NCBI GenBank assembly: GCA_913049535.1
Contig: CAJWYF010000012.1
Coordinates: 1 to 41,249 of the forward strand
DNA length: 41,249 bases
Reading direction: 5' to 3'
From: an uncultured Synechococcus sp.
GTDB lineage: Bacteria > Cyanobacteriota > Cyanobacteriia > PCC-6307 > Cyanobiaceae
The notes under the pieces were generated by a model, which saw only the letters and a program-made list of their open reading frames with translations, made no database searches and was not told the origin of the DNA. The position numbers were made by a program, and so were the translations under genes. Shown one piece after another: positions 1 to 7,980 of this stretch (positions are counted from its first letter, which is position 1; each line of letters opens with the position of its first letter).

Positions 1-2
1 AA

Positions 3-323
3 CATGCCGGCATCTTCCGCCGGGCAGCACGCAACTTCGGTCTGCTGACACCGATTGAGCATCACCACGCCGATCGCTACACCGCTGCCCTGCAAACCCT
101 GCAGGGCCAAGGAGGCTCTGGCCTAGCGGCAGAGCCGTTGACAGGCCTGTGGATCTGCAAGGTGTGCTCGATGATCTACGACCCCAAAGACGGTGATCCT
201 GATTCCGGCATTGCTCCGGGCACTGCCTTCGAAGACATCCCCGAGGACTGGGTGTGCACCATCTGCGGAGCTCGCAAATCCAGCTTTGTGCCCTACCGGC
301 CGGTGGATCTCAAGGCCTCCTGA
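3..323 (+). CDS. Rubrerythrin, C-terminal part (5' truncated by window edge)
   Basis: The frame is open from the left edge to TGA at 321-323 and shows 106 residues. The first ~45 residues look like the last helix of a ferritin-like diiron domain ([12 protein letters not shown], then an IEHHHADRY stretch). A flexible QGQGGSG linker follows, then a rubredoxin domain with two iron-binding pairs, CKVC and CTIC, spaced as in rubredoxins. Rubrerythrins reduce hydrogen peroxide, passing electrons from the rubredoxin iron to the diiron site. A methionine at 138 would give a rubredoxin-only protein, but the upstream frame is open and domain-like, so I read this as the tail of a fusion. The convergent rsmE gene lies only 7 bp away. 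Confidence 0.85.
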   Translation, partial: HAGIFRRAARNFGLLTPIEHHHADRYTAALQTLQGQGGSGLAAEPLTGLWICKVCSMIYDPKDGDPDSGIAPGTAFEDIPEDWVCTICGARKSSFVPYRPVDLKAS

Positions 324-330
324 GGGCGGG

Positions 331-1041
331 CTACGCGCCCAAGGCCAGGGTCGCCGTGAGGGCCGTATCGACGCTCAAGGTGCGCTCACCGAGATGAACG
401 CGCTGGGCCACCACAGCGCAGGCCAGCTCAATTTCAAACGGCACAAAGCCACCTTCGGGGCCCACCATCACCACGGCGGGGCCACCTGGCGCTGAGGCGA
501 GCGCCAAGGGCGACCCTTGATCGGTGATCCAGCAGGGCCGGCCAGCGCAGAGGGTTGTGAGCTCGTCTTCCACAAAGGGGCGAAAGCGCTGATGAAGATG
601 AACCTGCGGAGCAACGGTGTCGCGGGCGCGCTCCATGCCGGCATGCAGTGCCTCAGCCACATGGGCCGGCTTCAACAGCGGTGTTTGCCAAAAACTTTTT
701 TCCACCCGCGCGCTGTTGATGAGGTGGAGATGGCTCACCCCGAACTCAGCAACGGTGCGCAAAATCCGCCGCAGCATCTTGGGCCGCGGCAGCGCCAGCA
801 CCAGATCAAAGCGATGGCGGGGCGGAGGAGCCTCATCAAGCGAGACCTTGAGGCGGACATGGCGCGAATCGATGGCCTCGATCAGAGCCACACCCTGATG
901 ACCACCAAGCAGACCCACACGCAGGCGATCGCCGCAGCTCGCCCGCAGGACCGTGCGGATGTGCTCGGCGCGCTGATCAGCCAGTTCGACCACAGAAGCA
1001 CTGGGCCAGTGATCCTGCTGGCGCAACAGGATCAGGTTCAT
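331..1041 (-). CDS. rsmE: 16S rRNA (uracil-1498-N3)-methyltransferase RsmE
   Basis: A 236-aa cytoplasmic enzyme of the SPOUT (trefoil-knot) superfamily that methylates U1498 of 16S rRNA using SAM. The C-terminal half carries the family hallmarks: the SAM-binding loop VGPEGGF near residue 195 and the knot motif LGERTLSVDTALT near residue 217. The N-terminal ~70 residues match the PUA-like RNA-binding part (HIRTVLRASCGDRLRVG). The length is usual for RsmE. Its ATG overlaps the stop of the upstream small secreted protein gene as ATGA, so it is probably translated from the same minus-strand transcript as the kinase and the two small envelope genes. Confidence 0.93.
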   Translation of the reverse strand: MNLILLRQQDHWPSASVVELADQRAEHIRTVLRASCGDRLRVGLLGGHQGVALIEAIDSRHVRLKVSLDEAPPPRHRFDLVLALPRPKMLRRILRTVAEFGVSHLHLINSARVEKSFWQTPLLKPAHVAEALHAGMERARDTVAPQVHLHQRFRPFVEDELTTLCAGRPCWITDQGSPLALASAPGGPAVVMVGPEGGFVPFEIELACAVVAQRVHLGERTLSVDTALTATLALGA

Positions 1042-1334
1042 CGCTGGGGCAGCAGATGGCAGGCCCTCAGCCCCAATTGATCGACCGCTGCACGATCGAG
1101 CGCCTGCAGATCACCCGATAGCGCCTGCGTGCGGCAGTCAAGCCGGGCCAGGGCGCGGTGACCCTGTGAATCCTTCAGGCGCAACACCAGTTCCCAGTGG
1201 TTCTTGGCACTGCGGGTGATGTGGGCGGCGCAGACATCGCCGCTGCACAGCTGCTGGGCGGCATCCAGCGCTGGGGTGGCGATCAGCCCCAGCAGCAGAG
1301 CAAAGCCCACCACACCAACGCAGACGCACCTCAC
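1038..1334 (-). CDS. Small exported protein of unknown function
   Basis: A 98-aa product from a GTG at 1334 that overlaps the preceding stop codon by four bases (GTGA). A longer frame exists upstream, but that part lies antiparallel-free inside the neighbouring membrane gene and reads as shadow, so the coupled GTG is preferred. The N-terminus has a short hydrophobic run (VGVVGFALLLGLIATPALDA) that looks like a signal peptide. The mature part has paired cysteines (LCSGDVCAAH) and later single cysteines (LDCRTQ, RACHLL), suggesting disulfide bonds in the periplasm or lumen. I recognise no family. The stop overlaps the rsmE start. Confidence 0.6.
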   Translation of the reverse strand: MRCVCVGVVGFALLLGLIATPALDAAQQLCSGDVCAAHITRSAKNHWELVLRLKDSQGHRALARLDCRTQALSGDLQALDRAAVDQLGLRACHLLPQR

Positions 1335-1675
1335 GAGCGCACCAGTGCCGGTTCCAGCAGGAAGTAGGCCAGCACGCAACTGCAGGCAATCGCCAGGAAG
1401 ACGTGGTCCAACCAACCGAACTGAACCCCCATGCCCATGGCCGTGATCCAGAGGTTGACGGCGACCATGACGATCAGGAAAACGCTCAGAACCAGAGCGG
1501 CCAAGCGCAGATCCCGGCGCCGCTGCCGCCACAGGGTCAGCAGCAGGGGGAGCAGCACCAGGGTCGAGAGTCCATGCAGCACGCGCATCGACAGATCGCT
1601 GTGCAGGTGAGGGGTGATCGCCGCCCAGAGGTTGGCGGGAATCAGCAGGGAACTGAGAACCAGGTAAGCCAGCAT
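1331..1675 (-). CDS. Small polytopic membrane protein
   Basis: A 114-aa protein with about four hydrophobic segments (MLAYLVLSSLLIPANLWAAI; VLHGLSTLVLLPLLLTL; LAALVLSVFLIVMVAVNLWI; VFLAIACSCVLAYFLL) separated by a basic loop, WRQRRRD. A longer frame begins at 1774 inside the histidine kinase gene, but its first 33 residues are not membrane-like and overlap the kinase. The ATG at 1675, 10 bp after the kinase stop, gives a natural start. The gene sits between the sensor kinase and a small exported protein in a tight minus-strand run, which suggests an envelope role. I do not recognise the family. Confidence 0.6.
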   Translation of the reverse strand: MLAYLVLSSLLIPANLWAAITPHLHSDLSMRVLHGLSTLVLLPLLLTLWRQRRRDLRLAALVLSVFLIVMVAVNLWITAMGMGVQFGWLDHVFLAIACSCVLAYFLLEPALVRS

Positions 1676-1685
1676 CCGCAGAAGC

Positions 1686-3131
1686 TCAGGGGGGATCGAT
1701 GCGCGATAACTCCACGATGAAGCATGAGCCTCCGCTGGAAGCGTCGGTGACACAGATGGTTCCTCCCATGGCATCCACCAGCAGTTTCACCACCGACAGG
1801 CCCAGGCCGGATCCCCCACCCGGGGGAGCATTGCTGCCGCGCTGGAAGCGCTCAAAGATCCTCACCCGCTCCCCTGGGGGCACACCGATGCCCTCATCAA
1901 GAACCTGAAGCTGCCAACCCGCAGGTGCGGCCCGCAAGGACAAACGCACCGGTGATGACTCAGGCGAGTACTTGCAGGCGTTCTCCAGCAGGTTGAGCAA
2001 GACCTGTTTGAGCCGGTCCGCATCCGCCAGTGCCGTGGCGCTCGCCGCATCAGCGGGAAGATCCAGCAGGAGCTGCCGCTGCTGATCACTGCCCGCCAGC
2101 TCGATCACCTCCAGAAGCAGCGGTTCAAGGGCCACAGGCGTGCTGGTGAGGGCCAGGCGGCCGGAGTCACCACGAGAGAGATCGAGCAGGTCATCGAGCA
2201 GATGGCGCATCCGGCGGGTTTCCCCATCAGCGGTCTTCAACCCCTCCACCTGGTCATCCCGCAGGTTCTCGCCCCGGCGCAAGGTGCGGCGGATGTAGCC
2301 GCTGACGATGGTCAAAGGGGTGCGCAGCTCGTGGCTGACACCACTGACGAACTGGCGCTGCTGACTCCAGGAGTGGGAGAGGCGCTGCAGCAGATCCTCA
2401 TAGGTGTCGGCCAGCTGGGCCACCTCCTGCGGGGCACCGGAAAGGGAGATGCGGGAGCTCTGCAGGGTCTCCACCGTGACGGTTTCCGTCAGTTGCGAGA
2501 GTTCGATCAAGGGACGCACGATGCGGCGCACCAGCCAGGTGACACTGGCCAGGGTCAGCAGCAGGCAGATCCCCCAGATCAGGATCATCCAGGAGAGGTA
2601 GTTGCTGAAGGCGCGCGAGCTGGAGGTGATGTCCCGTGCCGCCCACAGCCGCAGACCAGCATCACTGAGCAGCAGGGCTTCAATCAAGAACTGCTGTTCA
2701 CCGGAGTTGAGCACGCGCTGCTGCAACAGCACCGGATCCGGGTTCACCGCCAGGGCCCGGCGCACCAGCTCCTGCTCCATGGGCAGATCCTTGCTGGCAG
2801 GCACCACCGTGCTGCCATCGGCAAGCACGGCCCAATAGAGGGTGCGGTAGTCGCTGAAACGGGCCAGTTCCGCGCGGATCTGAGCAGCGCCCGGCAGCGC
2901 GGCTGCCGCAGCAGGTTGCTGAGCGATCAAACGCTGCAGGTTGACATCGATGGCACGGGCCTGCCGCTGCAGTTCGCGGCCATGCTCCTGAAAGAGGGTG
3001 CGCTCACTGACCCACAGGCCCGCACAGGAGGCCCCAGTGAAGCCAGCGAACACCGCCAGGTAAGTGGCCAGCTGGATCTGACCCTGCAGGCTGCCAAGCA
3101 GTTGCTCTCGCCAGTCGGGGTGGCTCGCCAT
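1686..3131 (-). CDS. Membrane sensor histidine kinase
   Basis: A 481-aa two-component sensor starting at ATG 3131; the frame extends 33 codons upstream, but that stretch is Cys/Arg-rich and unlike a protein start. Layout: TM1 at about residues 21-41, a periplasmic sensor region of ~140 residues, TM2 at about 180-200, a HAMP linker, the dimerisation/phosphoacceptor helix with SHELRTPL (His ~267), and the ATPase domain with N-box NLLENACKYS (Asn ~384), DEGIGVP, FERF and GSGLGL. It autophosphorylates and hands the phosphate to a response regulator. No partner regulator is adjacent, so the cognate regulator must be elsewhere. It is transcribed divergently from the PGM1-type ligase gene. Confidence 0.9.
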   Translation of the reverse strand: MASHPDWREQLLGSLQGQIQLATYLAVFAGFTGASCAGLWVSERTLFQEHGRELQRQARAIDVNLQRLIAQQPAAAAALPGAAQIRAELARFSDYRTLYWAVLADGSTVVPASKDLPMEQELVRRALAVNPDPVLLQQRVLNSGEQQFLIEALLLSDAGLRLWAARDITSSSRAFSNYLSWMILIWGICLLLTLASVTWLVRRIVRPLIELSQLTETVTVETLQSSRISLSGAPQEVAQLADTYEDLLQRLSHSWSQQRQFVSGVSHELRTPLTIVSGYIRRTLRRGENLRDDQVEGLKTADGETRRMRHLLDDLLDLSRGDSGRLALTSTPVALEPLLLEVIELAGSDQQRQLLLDLPADAASATALADADRLKQVLLNLLENACKYSPESSPVRLSLRAAPAGWQLQVLDEGIGVPPGERVRIFERFQRGSNAPPGGGSGLGLSVVKLLVDAMGGTICVTDASSGGSCFIVELSRIDPP

Positions 3132-3315
3132 GACTCCATGGTCAACACCGCACAGGCGTTTGTCAGCGCCGCAGCACGAGGAGCTGCAACTCCGGCGCTG
3201 TGGCGTGGCCCCACAGCCGGCGCTGAACAAGCGAGCTGGAGGTTCAGCTCAGCCATGGCAGCGATCGAAGAGACCAACGGCACGGGCTGGGGAGAAACCA
3301 CAGCGCAGCCGCCGA

Positions 3316-4830
3316 ATGCTGATCAGCATGGAGACACCGACGCCATCAGCGATGCCTGCGCAGAGCTTCCGCCAGTTGCAGCAGCAGCTCAGTGCGGATG
3401 TCGATGACGTCACAGCAGCGGCTGATGCCTGGGATGTGCTGGTAGTGCCATCCCTGAATCTCGATGCCCAGCAGATCAAGTTGGTGACGGGGGTGCACCA
3501 CTACGAGGAACGGCAGCTGTTTGAACTGATCCGGCTGCGGCAGCCCAAGGCCCGCATGGTGTTTGTCAGCAGCAAGCTGCTGCCGGAGCTGGTGGTGGAC
3601 TCGGTGCTGGAGCTGCTCCCGGGTGTGCCGATCTCCCACGCCCGTCAGCGCCTGAAGCTGTTCGACACCGACGACGCCAGCCCCCGGCCGCTGGCGGAGA
3701 AGTTGCTGGAGCGGCCGCGGCTTCTGCAACGCATCCGCCAGTCACTGCGGCTTGAGCGCAGCTTCATCAGCTGCTTCAACGTCGGTGCCCTAGAGCGCGA
3801 TCTCTCGGAAGCCCTGCAGTTGCCGCTGCTGGGCACCGACCCTGCCCTGGCCTGGTGGGGAACCAAGGCCGGCAGCCGCGAGCTCTTTCGCCGCTGCGCG
3901 CTGCCCCACCCCGATGGCTCCCCCTTGGTGCAGGGCTTCAGCGATCTGGTGGAAGCCTGCCTGGAGCTGGTCGGGCGTCAACCCCGCCTCAAGCGGGCGG
4001 TGGTCAAGCTCAACGAAGGCTTCAGCGGAGAAGGCAACGGGCCCCTGGAGCTGGATGCGTTGCAGCTGGAGGATTGCAGCGAAAGCGAACGACGCTCCCG
4101 GCTGCAGGTTGCGCTGGAGCGGCTGCCGATGCCGGCAAGCGACTGGCGGGCCCTGCTGCAACAACAGGGGGCCCTTGTGGAGGCCTGGCTCAGCGGTGGT
4201 GAGGAGCTGAGCTCACCGAGCGTGCAGGGCATGATCCATCCCGGCGGCCGCGTGGAGGTGCTCAGCACCCATGAGCAACTGCTCGGCGGACCCAGCGGCC
4301 AGACCTACCTCGGTTGCCAGTTCCCCGCGCGCGAGGCCTACCGGCGCGACTTGCAGCGCTGGGGCCAGGCGGTTGGCGCTGAGCTGGCCGGACTCGGGGC
4401 CCTGGATCATTTCTCCGTCGATGGCTTGGCCAGGCGCATCGGGGGGGACTGGGACCTGCAGGCGATCGAGGTGAACCTGCGCAAGGGGGGAACCACCCAT
4501 CCGATGCAGGCCCTGCGCTATTTGAGCAACGGTTCCCTCTGCCAGGACAGCGGCCGGTTCCTCTCACCCACCGGCAGCGAGCTGCACTACAAGGCCACCG
4601 ACAACCTCTCGGATCCCCGCATGCAGGGCCTGCTGCCGATGGACCTGATCGATCTGGTGGCCGGAGCGGGGTTGCATTACGACGCCCTCAGCGAGAGCGG
4701 CAGCGTCTTCCACCTGCTGGGTTGTCTCTCAGAGCACGGCAAGCTGGGCATGACCTGCATCGGCCGCAGCGCAGCAGAAGCAGAGCAGGTCTACGCCCGC
4801 ACCAAAGCAGAACTGCTCGATCGCCGGTGA
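3316..4830 (+). CDS. PGM1-type ATP-grasp carboxylate-amine ligase
   Basis: About 504 aa from ATG 3316; ATG 3328 (METPTPS) is almost as likely, and neither has a clear ribosome binding site. The frame opens earlier, at 3130, but that part is antisense to the kinase start. Seen: an N-terminal Rossmann-like pre-ATP-grasp part (WDVLVVPSLNLDAQQI), then a conserved VVKLNEGFSGEGNG stretch and EVNLRKGGTTHP near the end, as in ATP-grasp ligases that place ATP and Mg. The layout resembles the family around PGM1 of pheganomycin biosynthesis, which joins a carboxylate to a peptide amine. The substrate here is unknown, and no precursor peptide gene is obvious nearby. It is divergent from the sensor kinase. 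Confidence 0.72.
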   Translation: MLISMETPTPSAMPAQSFRQLQQQLSADVDDVTAAADAWDVLVVPSLNLDAQQIKLVTGVHHYEERQLFELIRLRQPKARMVFVSSKLLPELVVDSVLELLPGVPISHARQRLKLFDTDDASPRPLAEKLLERPRLLQRIRQSLRLERSFISCFNVGALERDLSEALQLPLLGTDPALAWWGTKAGSRELFRRCALPHPDGSPLVQGFSDLVEACLELVGRQPRLKRAVVKLNEGFSGEGNGPLELDALQLEDCSESERRSRLQVALERLPMPASDWRALLQQQGALVEAWLSGGEELSSPSVQGMIHPGGRVEVLSTHEQLLGGPSGQTYLGCQFPAREAYRRDLQRWGQAVGAELAGLGALDHFSVDGLARRIGGDWDLQAIEVNLRKGGTTHPMQALRYLSNGSLCQDSGRFLSPTGSELHYKATDNLSDPRMQGLLPMDLIDLVAGAGLHYDALSESGSVFHLLGCLSEHGKLGMTCIGRSAAEAEQVYARTKAELLDRR

Positions 4831-4831
4831 A

Positions 4832-5023
4832 TTAACGATCGGCCAGCAGGCGCTTGTGGCGCAGCGCATCGCGATGGGCGCTGGAGCGATCCAGCAGCAA
4901 ATAGACCATCAACAACACCGAAACTGCCATCACGGGCATCTGGCTCACGCCCAGAGCAATGGCCAGCCCCAGACCGGCCCAGAACACGGCAGTGTCCCTT
5001 TTTCTGGCGAAGTGCATCACCAC
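4832..5023 (-). CDS. Small membrane protein
   Basis: Sixty-three residues with a charged N-terminus (MVMHFARKRD), one long or two short hydrophobic helices (AVFWAGLGLAIALGVSQMPV; MAVSVLLMVYLLLD), and a basic histidine-containing tail (RSSAHRDALRHKRLLADR). The second ATG, two codons downstream, is an equally good start. The gene ends one base from the stop of the convergent ligase gene. The charge pattern looks like a real membrane protein rather than a shadow frame. Function unknown. Confidence 0.55.
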   Translation of the reverse strand: MVMHFARKRDTAVFWAGLGLAIALGVSQMPVMAVSVLLMVYLLLDRSSAHRDALRHKRLLADR

Positions 5024-5272
5024 TCCAGTTCCGCTAACAAAGCGACGCTAACCAACAGCAGCAAAACAAGATTTTCATCGCGCAATTCGATTGATTAATT
5101 GTCAGATCGTAATGGTGTTAATACTCACTGAACTGCCCCATTCCATCGCGCCAATCATCCCGCCAGCGCGCAAGTCATTGGCGCGCTCAACGCAGCAGAT
5201 CAGCGCGAGAGGAGCCCAGACAGCAGTCCTGATGGGCCTACGAGCCAGCACGAGGGACCGTTGTCAAGGGGG

Positions 5273-5278
5273 TAGGAT
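5273..5278 (+). promoter_or_regulatory. Possible -10 element of the ppa promoter
   Basis: TAGGAT lies 24 bp before the ppa ATG, a plausible -10 hexamer that would give a short leader. No convincing -35 is seen at 16-18 bp; a TTGTCA at 5261 is too close. The 5024-5301 gap is otherwise featureless apart from an AT-rich patch near 5090-5125. Confidence 0.3.
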
Positions 5279-5301
5279 CCGCGCGCTTCTCGCCCGAACC
5301 G

Positions 5302-5889
5302 ATGGCCAACATCGATCACGCGCCCAGCCGCACGATGCTGAACCTGCTGCACGTGCTGCCGGCATTCGCCGATGCCGACGAGCTGCGACTGAACGTGATC
5401 GTGGAGCTCAACTCCATGACCATCAATAAGTACGAGCTGATCACCGAAACCGGTCATCTCAAACTGGATCGGGTGGGCTACTCCTCGTTGGCCTATCCCT
5501 TTGCCTACGGCTGCCTGCCCCGCACCTGGGATGAGGATGGCGATCCCCTTGATGTGGAAATCGTTGGCATCACCGAACCTCTGGTGCCCGGTTCCCTGGT
5601 GGAGGCGCGCATCATCGGCATCATGAAGTTCGACGATGGCGGCGAGGTGGACGACAAGGTGATCTGCGTGCTGGCCGATGACAAGCGCATGGATCACATC
5701 ACCAGCTACGAGCAGCTCGGCGCCCACTGGATCAAGGAGACCACCTACTACTGGGAGCATTACAAAGACCTCAAGAAGCCCGGCACCTGCACGGTCAACG
5801 GCTTCTTTGGCAACGATGAAGCTGTCAAGATCATCCGCGACTGCGAGAAGCGCTACGACGAGACCATCGCCCCCAAGCTGGTCAACTGA
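5302..5889 (+). CDS. ppa: Inorganic pyrophosphatase (family I)
   Basis: A 195-aa soluble cytoplasmic enzyme that hydrolyses pyrophosphate to two phosphates and so pulls biosynthetic reactions forward. The family I signature DGDPLD is at residues 79-84, with other metal-site residues such as VIVELN (Glu35) and the C-terminal KETTYYWEHYKDLKK stretch. The length is slightly longer than E. coli PPase and normal for cyanobacteria. The ATG at 5302 follows a -10-like TAGGAT, and a strong intrinsic terminator begins 26 bp after the stop, so the gene is probably monocistronic. Confidence 0.95.
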   Translation: MANIDHAPSRTMLNLLHVLPAFADADELRLNVIVELNSMTINKYELITETGHLKLDRVGYSSLAYPFAYGCLPRTWDEDGDPLDVEIVGITEPLVPGSLVEARIIGIMKFDDGGEVDDKVICVLADDKRMDHITSYEQLGAHWIKETTYYWEHYKDLKKPGTCTVNGFFGNDEAVKIIRDCEKRYDETIAPKLVN

Positions 5890-5914
5890 GGCCAACGGTC
5901 CCATGGGCCCAATG

Positions 5915-5949
5915 AACCCGCTGAGCATCCCCGGCTCAGCGGGTTTTTT
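5915..5949 (+). terminator. Intrinsic terminator of ppa
   Basis: A perfect 12-bp stem (AACCCGCTGAGC with GCTCAGCGGGTT), a 7-nt loop ATCCCCG, and a run of six T residues. It lies 26 bp after the ppa stop and 40 bp before the next gene. Confidence 0.92.
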
Positions 5950-5989
5950 CATGCAGCGCTGCTATGCCATTGGCATCTGAGGCGGCGCC

Positions 5990-7237
5990 ATGGGCATCGA
6001 TTTGCTGCAGCATGTGCCAGAAGGAGACAAGCGCAATTCGGCCTTTTTTGATGAATACCGCCAGAAGATCATCGAGCGGCGGTTGAGCCTTGGGCTCGAC
6101 CAGCTTTTGGGGCAGCTGCGGGCCCTGATCGTTCACGTCCAGACCGCTGATGGCCTCCCTTATCTGGGGGAGCTGGCGCTGATGACCCCTTACCGGTTGA
6201 TCGGCAGCTACATCAATGCCAGCCACCGCATCTTTGTGCTGGGATCGAAAGCGGAGTTCCCGCGACTGATCGTGATGGAGCCGCTGTCGCCCTCCTACGA
6301 GGACGACATCAAGCAGCTCAACATGATCTACCCGCTGGCGCGCCGCAAGCCCAATGCCCGTTACGTGGGTGAAGTGCTGCACACCCGGGATTTGGCGGAG
6401 ACCGTGGCGCTACTGGAAGGTTGCAACATCCGCTTTCACTACCCGGGTGAATGTGAGAACGGCTTTTACACCCTCGATGCCCTGCGCTTCAGTGTGCCGT
6501 CGGATTTCACCCACAACCGCCTGGGGTACAGCGCGTTGAACCTGGATGATCCGGATGAATGGCAACTGGGCCAGCCGTTTCAGCTCACCACCGAGCAGCA
6601 GCACCAGCTCAGGCAACAGGAGGAGCTGGGGGAATCGCTGGGGATCGCCCATCTGATTGAGGGCGTGGATCACATGGCGACCCGCGTGCTGGCCGGCGAA
6701 CGGGAGGATGCGATCCTCGAATTCCTCACCCTCTCGAACTACTACTTCTGGGGCGCTTACAACATCGAGGAGATGAACTCCTCCACCAACGTCACGCGCC
6801 ATCCGCAGGTCAGCGATGACAAGTGTTCGCCGGCCAAGGTCTTCACGGCCAACAACACGCCCTCATTTGTGAATTCATTTGAGAACCTGCCGATGCCAAC
6901 AGAAGACTTCGTGCGCAACTTCGGGCGCCGCATGCACCACATCGCCTATGAAGTCACCGATGGGGACCACAGCAACGCGCAAAAAAATGTCGACTTCGTG
7001 GTGGAGCAGCTGCAGCAGCAGGCGATCCCCTTTCTCGCCAAGGTGATCGGGGAGTGCACCGACCAGCCCGATCTCAAACAGATCTTCTCCAAGCACTCGG
7101 AGTATTCCGTGCTGATCACCGAGTACGTCGAGCGCTGCCACGGCTTTGCCGGGTTCTTCACACGGGAGAACGTGGCCTCACTGACCGAGGCCGCCGGGCG
7201 CGATGAGCGCTATGACCACGGCCACGTCTTTGACTGA
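5990..7237 (+). CDS. HPPD-like two-domain VOC protein
   Basis: A 415-aa cytoplasmic protein. The C-terminal half has the order of metal ligands seen in 4-hydroxyphenylpyruvate dioxygenases: EGVDHMATRV (His228), RRMHHIAYEV (His316/317) and LITEYVERC (Glu378). A QIFSK stretch and a HGFAGFF stretch near the end resemble the HPPD signature around the glutamate ligand. The N-terminal half (FVLGSKAEFPRL; RYVGEVLHTRDLAETVALL) looks like a degenerate VOC unit. Known of the family: such enzymes bind Fe(II) and use a 2-oxoacid. Inference: an Fe(II)-dependent oxygenase with unknown substrate. It is about 50 residues longer than typical HPPD and has a novel N-terminus, so I would not call it hpd. Confidence 0.65.
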   Translation: MGIDLLQHVPEGDKRNSAFFDEYRQKIIERRLSLGLDQLLGQLRALIVHVQTADGLPYLGELALMTPYRLIGSYINASHRIFVLGSKAEFPRLIVMEPLSPSYEDDIKQLNMIYPLARRKPNARYVGEVLHTRDLAETVALLEGCNIRFHYPGECENGFYTLDALRFSVPSDFTHNRLGYSALNLDDPDEWQLGQPFQLTTEQQHQLRQQEELGESLGIAHLIEGVDHMATRVLAGEREDAILEFLTLSNYYFWGAYNIEEMNSSTNVTRHPQVSDDKCSPAKVFTANNTPSFVNSFENLPMPTEDFVRNFGRRMHHIAYEVTDGDHSNAQKNVDFVVEQLQQQAIPFLAKVIGECTDQPDLKQIFSKHSEYSVLITEYVERCHGFAGFFTRENVASLTEAAGRDERYDHGHVFD

Positions 7238-7238
7238 T

Positions 7239-7391
7239 TCAGCTGCCGTAGTGCTGCTCGGTGTCATGCCAGAGCCTGCGTTTGGCCTTATCACCCTTGC
7301 GGATCAACCGCTGGGCCTCCGCCCTGGTCAGGCAGGTGCGTGCCTCCTCTTCCAGGTGAAGGATGCGCACCAACTGCTTGAGCTCCGTCAT
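7239..7391 (-). CDS. Small charged protein, 50 aa
   Basis: Found by direct translation. The product begins MTELKQLVRILHLEEEAR and ends WHDTEQHYGS. It is helical and highly charged, with a basic middle (RLIRKGDKAKRRLW). An AAAGGGC stretch just before the ATG fits a Shine-Dalgarno site. The stop lies one base from the end of the convergent HPPD-like gene. No family recognised; it may be an RNA- or protein-binding small protein. Confidence 0.55.
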   Translation of the reverse strand: MTELKQLVRILHLEEEARTCLTRAEAQRLIRKGDKAKRRLWHDTEQHYGS

Positions 7392-7507
7392 GCCCTTTAC
7401 CCTTGCTTAACTCTCATTTAAGCAACGACCGAGGAGCGACGGTCAGCAGCGCAAGGCGCTCTTAACCTTCACAGGGGCCAGGCCGCTGCTTAGCCAAGCG
7501 GCAGATC

Positions 7508-7738
7508 TCAGCGGTGGCTGAGAAATTCCTCAAACGGGATCCCGATCTCCTTGGCGATGCGGCGCGCCAGTCCGGGCTCCACATCGCTGCCTTGATGGAA
7601 CGGCACGATGGTGTGGCGCCCCACCTGATCGCGGTAGTGCTGATGGGAGCCGTGGCTGCGCACATGCTGAAAGCCCAGATGCTCGAGGATCCGCACCACC
7701 TCCTTGGGTTTGAGCACGTCGCTGTGGTGGTGACTCAC
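7508..7738 (-). CDS. HicA/YcfA-type mRNA interferase-like protein
   Basis: Seventy-six residues from a GTG at 7738, 4 bp after the preceding stop. The sequence carries the HicA dsRBD-like fold signature: a helix after VLKPKEVVRILEHLGF, a GSHQHYRD segment with the candidate catalytic histidine (His32), VGRHTIVPFHQGSDVEPG, and a final EIGIPFEEFL helix. Known of the family: HicA toxins cleave mRNA and are neutralised by HicB encoded alongside. No HicB-like gene follows (only 116 bp to the next gene) or precedes. It may be an orphan, or a housekeeping relative in cyanobacteria. It sits in a minus-strand run with a small membrane protein and a TerB-like protein. Confidence 0.78.
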   Translation of the reverse strand: MSHHHSDVLKPKEVVRILEHLGFQHVRSHGSHQHYRDQVGRHTIVPFHQGSDVEPGLARRIAKEIGIPFEEFLSHR

Positions 7739-7742
7739 AGGT

Positions 7743-7937
7743 TCAGAGCAGCTTGACCTTGGTGACCCTGGCCTCGATGCCATCGCGGCCGGTCTTGATC
7801 TGGATCGGCACCCGCGTGACGATCTCAACGCGGATGCCGCTGCGGGCCAGCGCCAGCACAGCCCTGCCCAGCAAGGCTGCTGCTATGACCACGGCCAGGG
7901 GCCAACGGAAGGGGGTCAACAGCTCAATCCATTGCAT
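7743..7937 (-). CDS. Small single-span membrane protein
   Basis: Sixty-four residues from ATG 7937; an in-frame GTG two codons upstream (7943) is an alternative. One membrane segment (FRWPLAVVIAAALLGRAVLAL) is followed by a soluble tail with alternating beta-like residues (IRVEIVTRVPIQIKTG). The stop is 4 bp from the HicA-like start, so the two are probably co-translated. Function unknown. Confidence 0.55.
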   Translation of the reverse strand: MQWIELLTPFRWPLAVVIAAALLGRAVLALARSGIRVEIVTRVPIQIKTGRDGIEARVTKVKLL

Positions 7938-7980
7938 CGCCACCGGCGCAGCAGGGTGCTCAGCCCCTCTTTAGCCAGCC

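Noticed and set aside
138-323. Stand-alone rubredoxin starting at 138
   Set aside because: The upstream frame is open and resembles the diiron domain end, so this is the C-terminus of a rubrerythrin.
2202-3407. 401-codon plus-strand frame
   Set aside because: Antisense to the histidine kinase, whose motifs are certain; composition (Gln/Gly/His-rich) is shadow-like.
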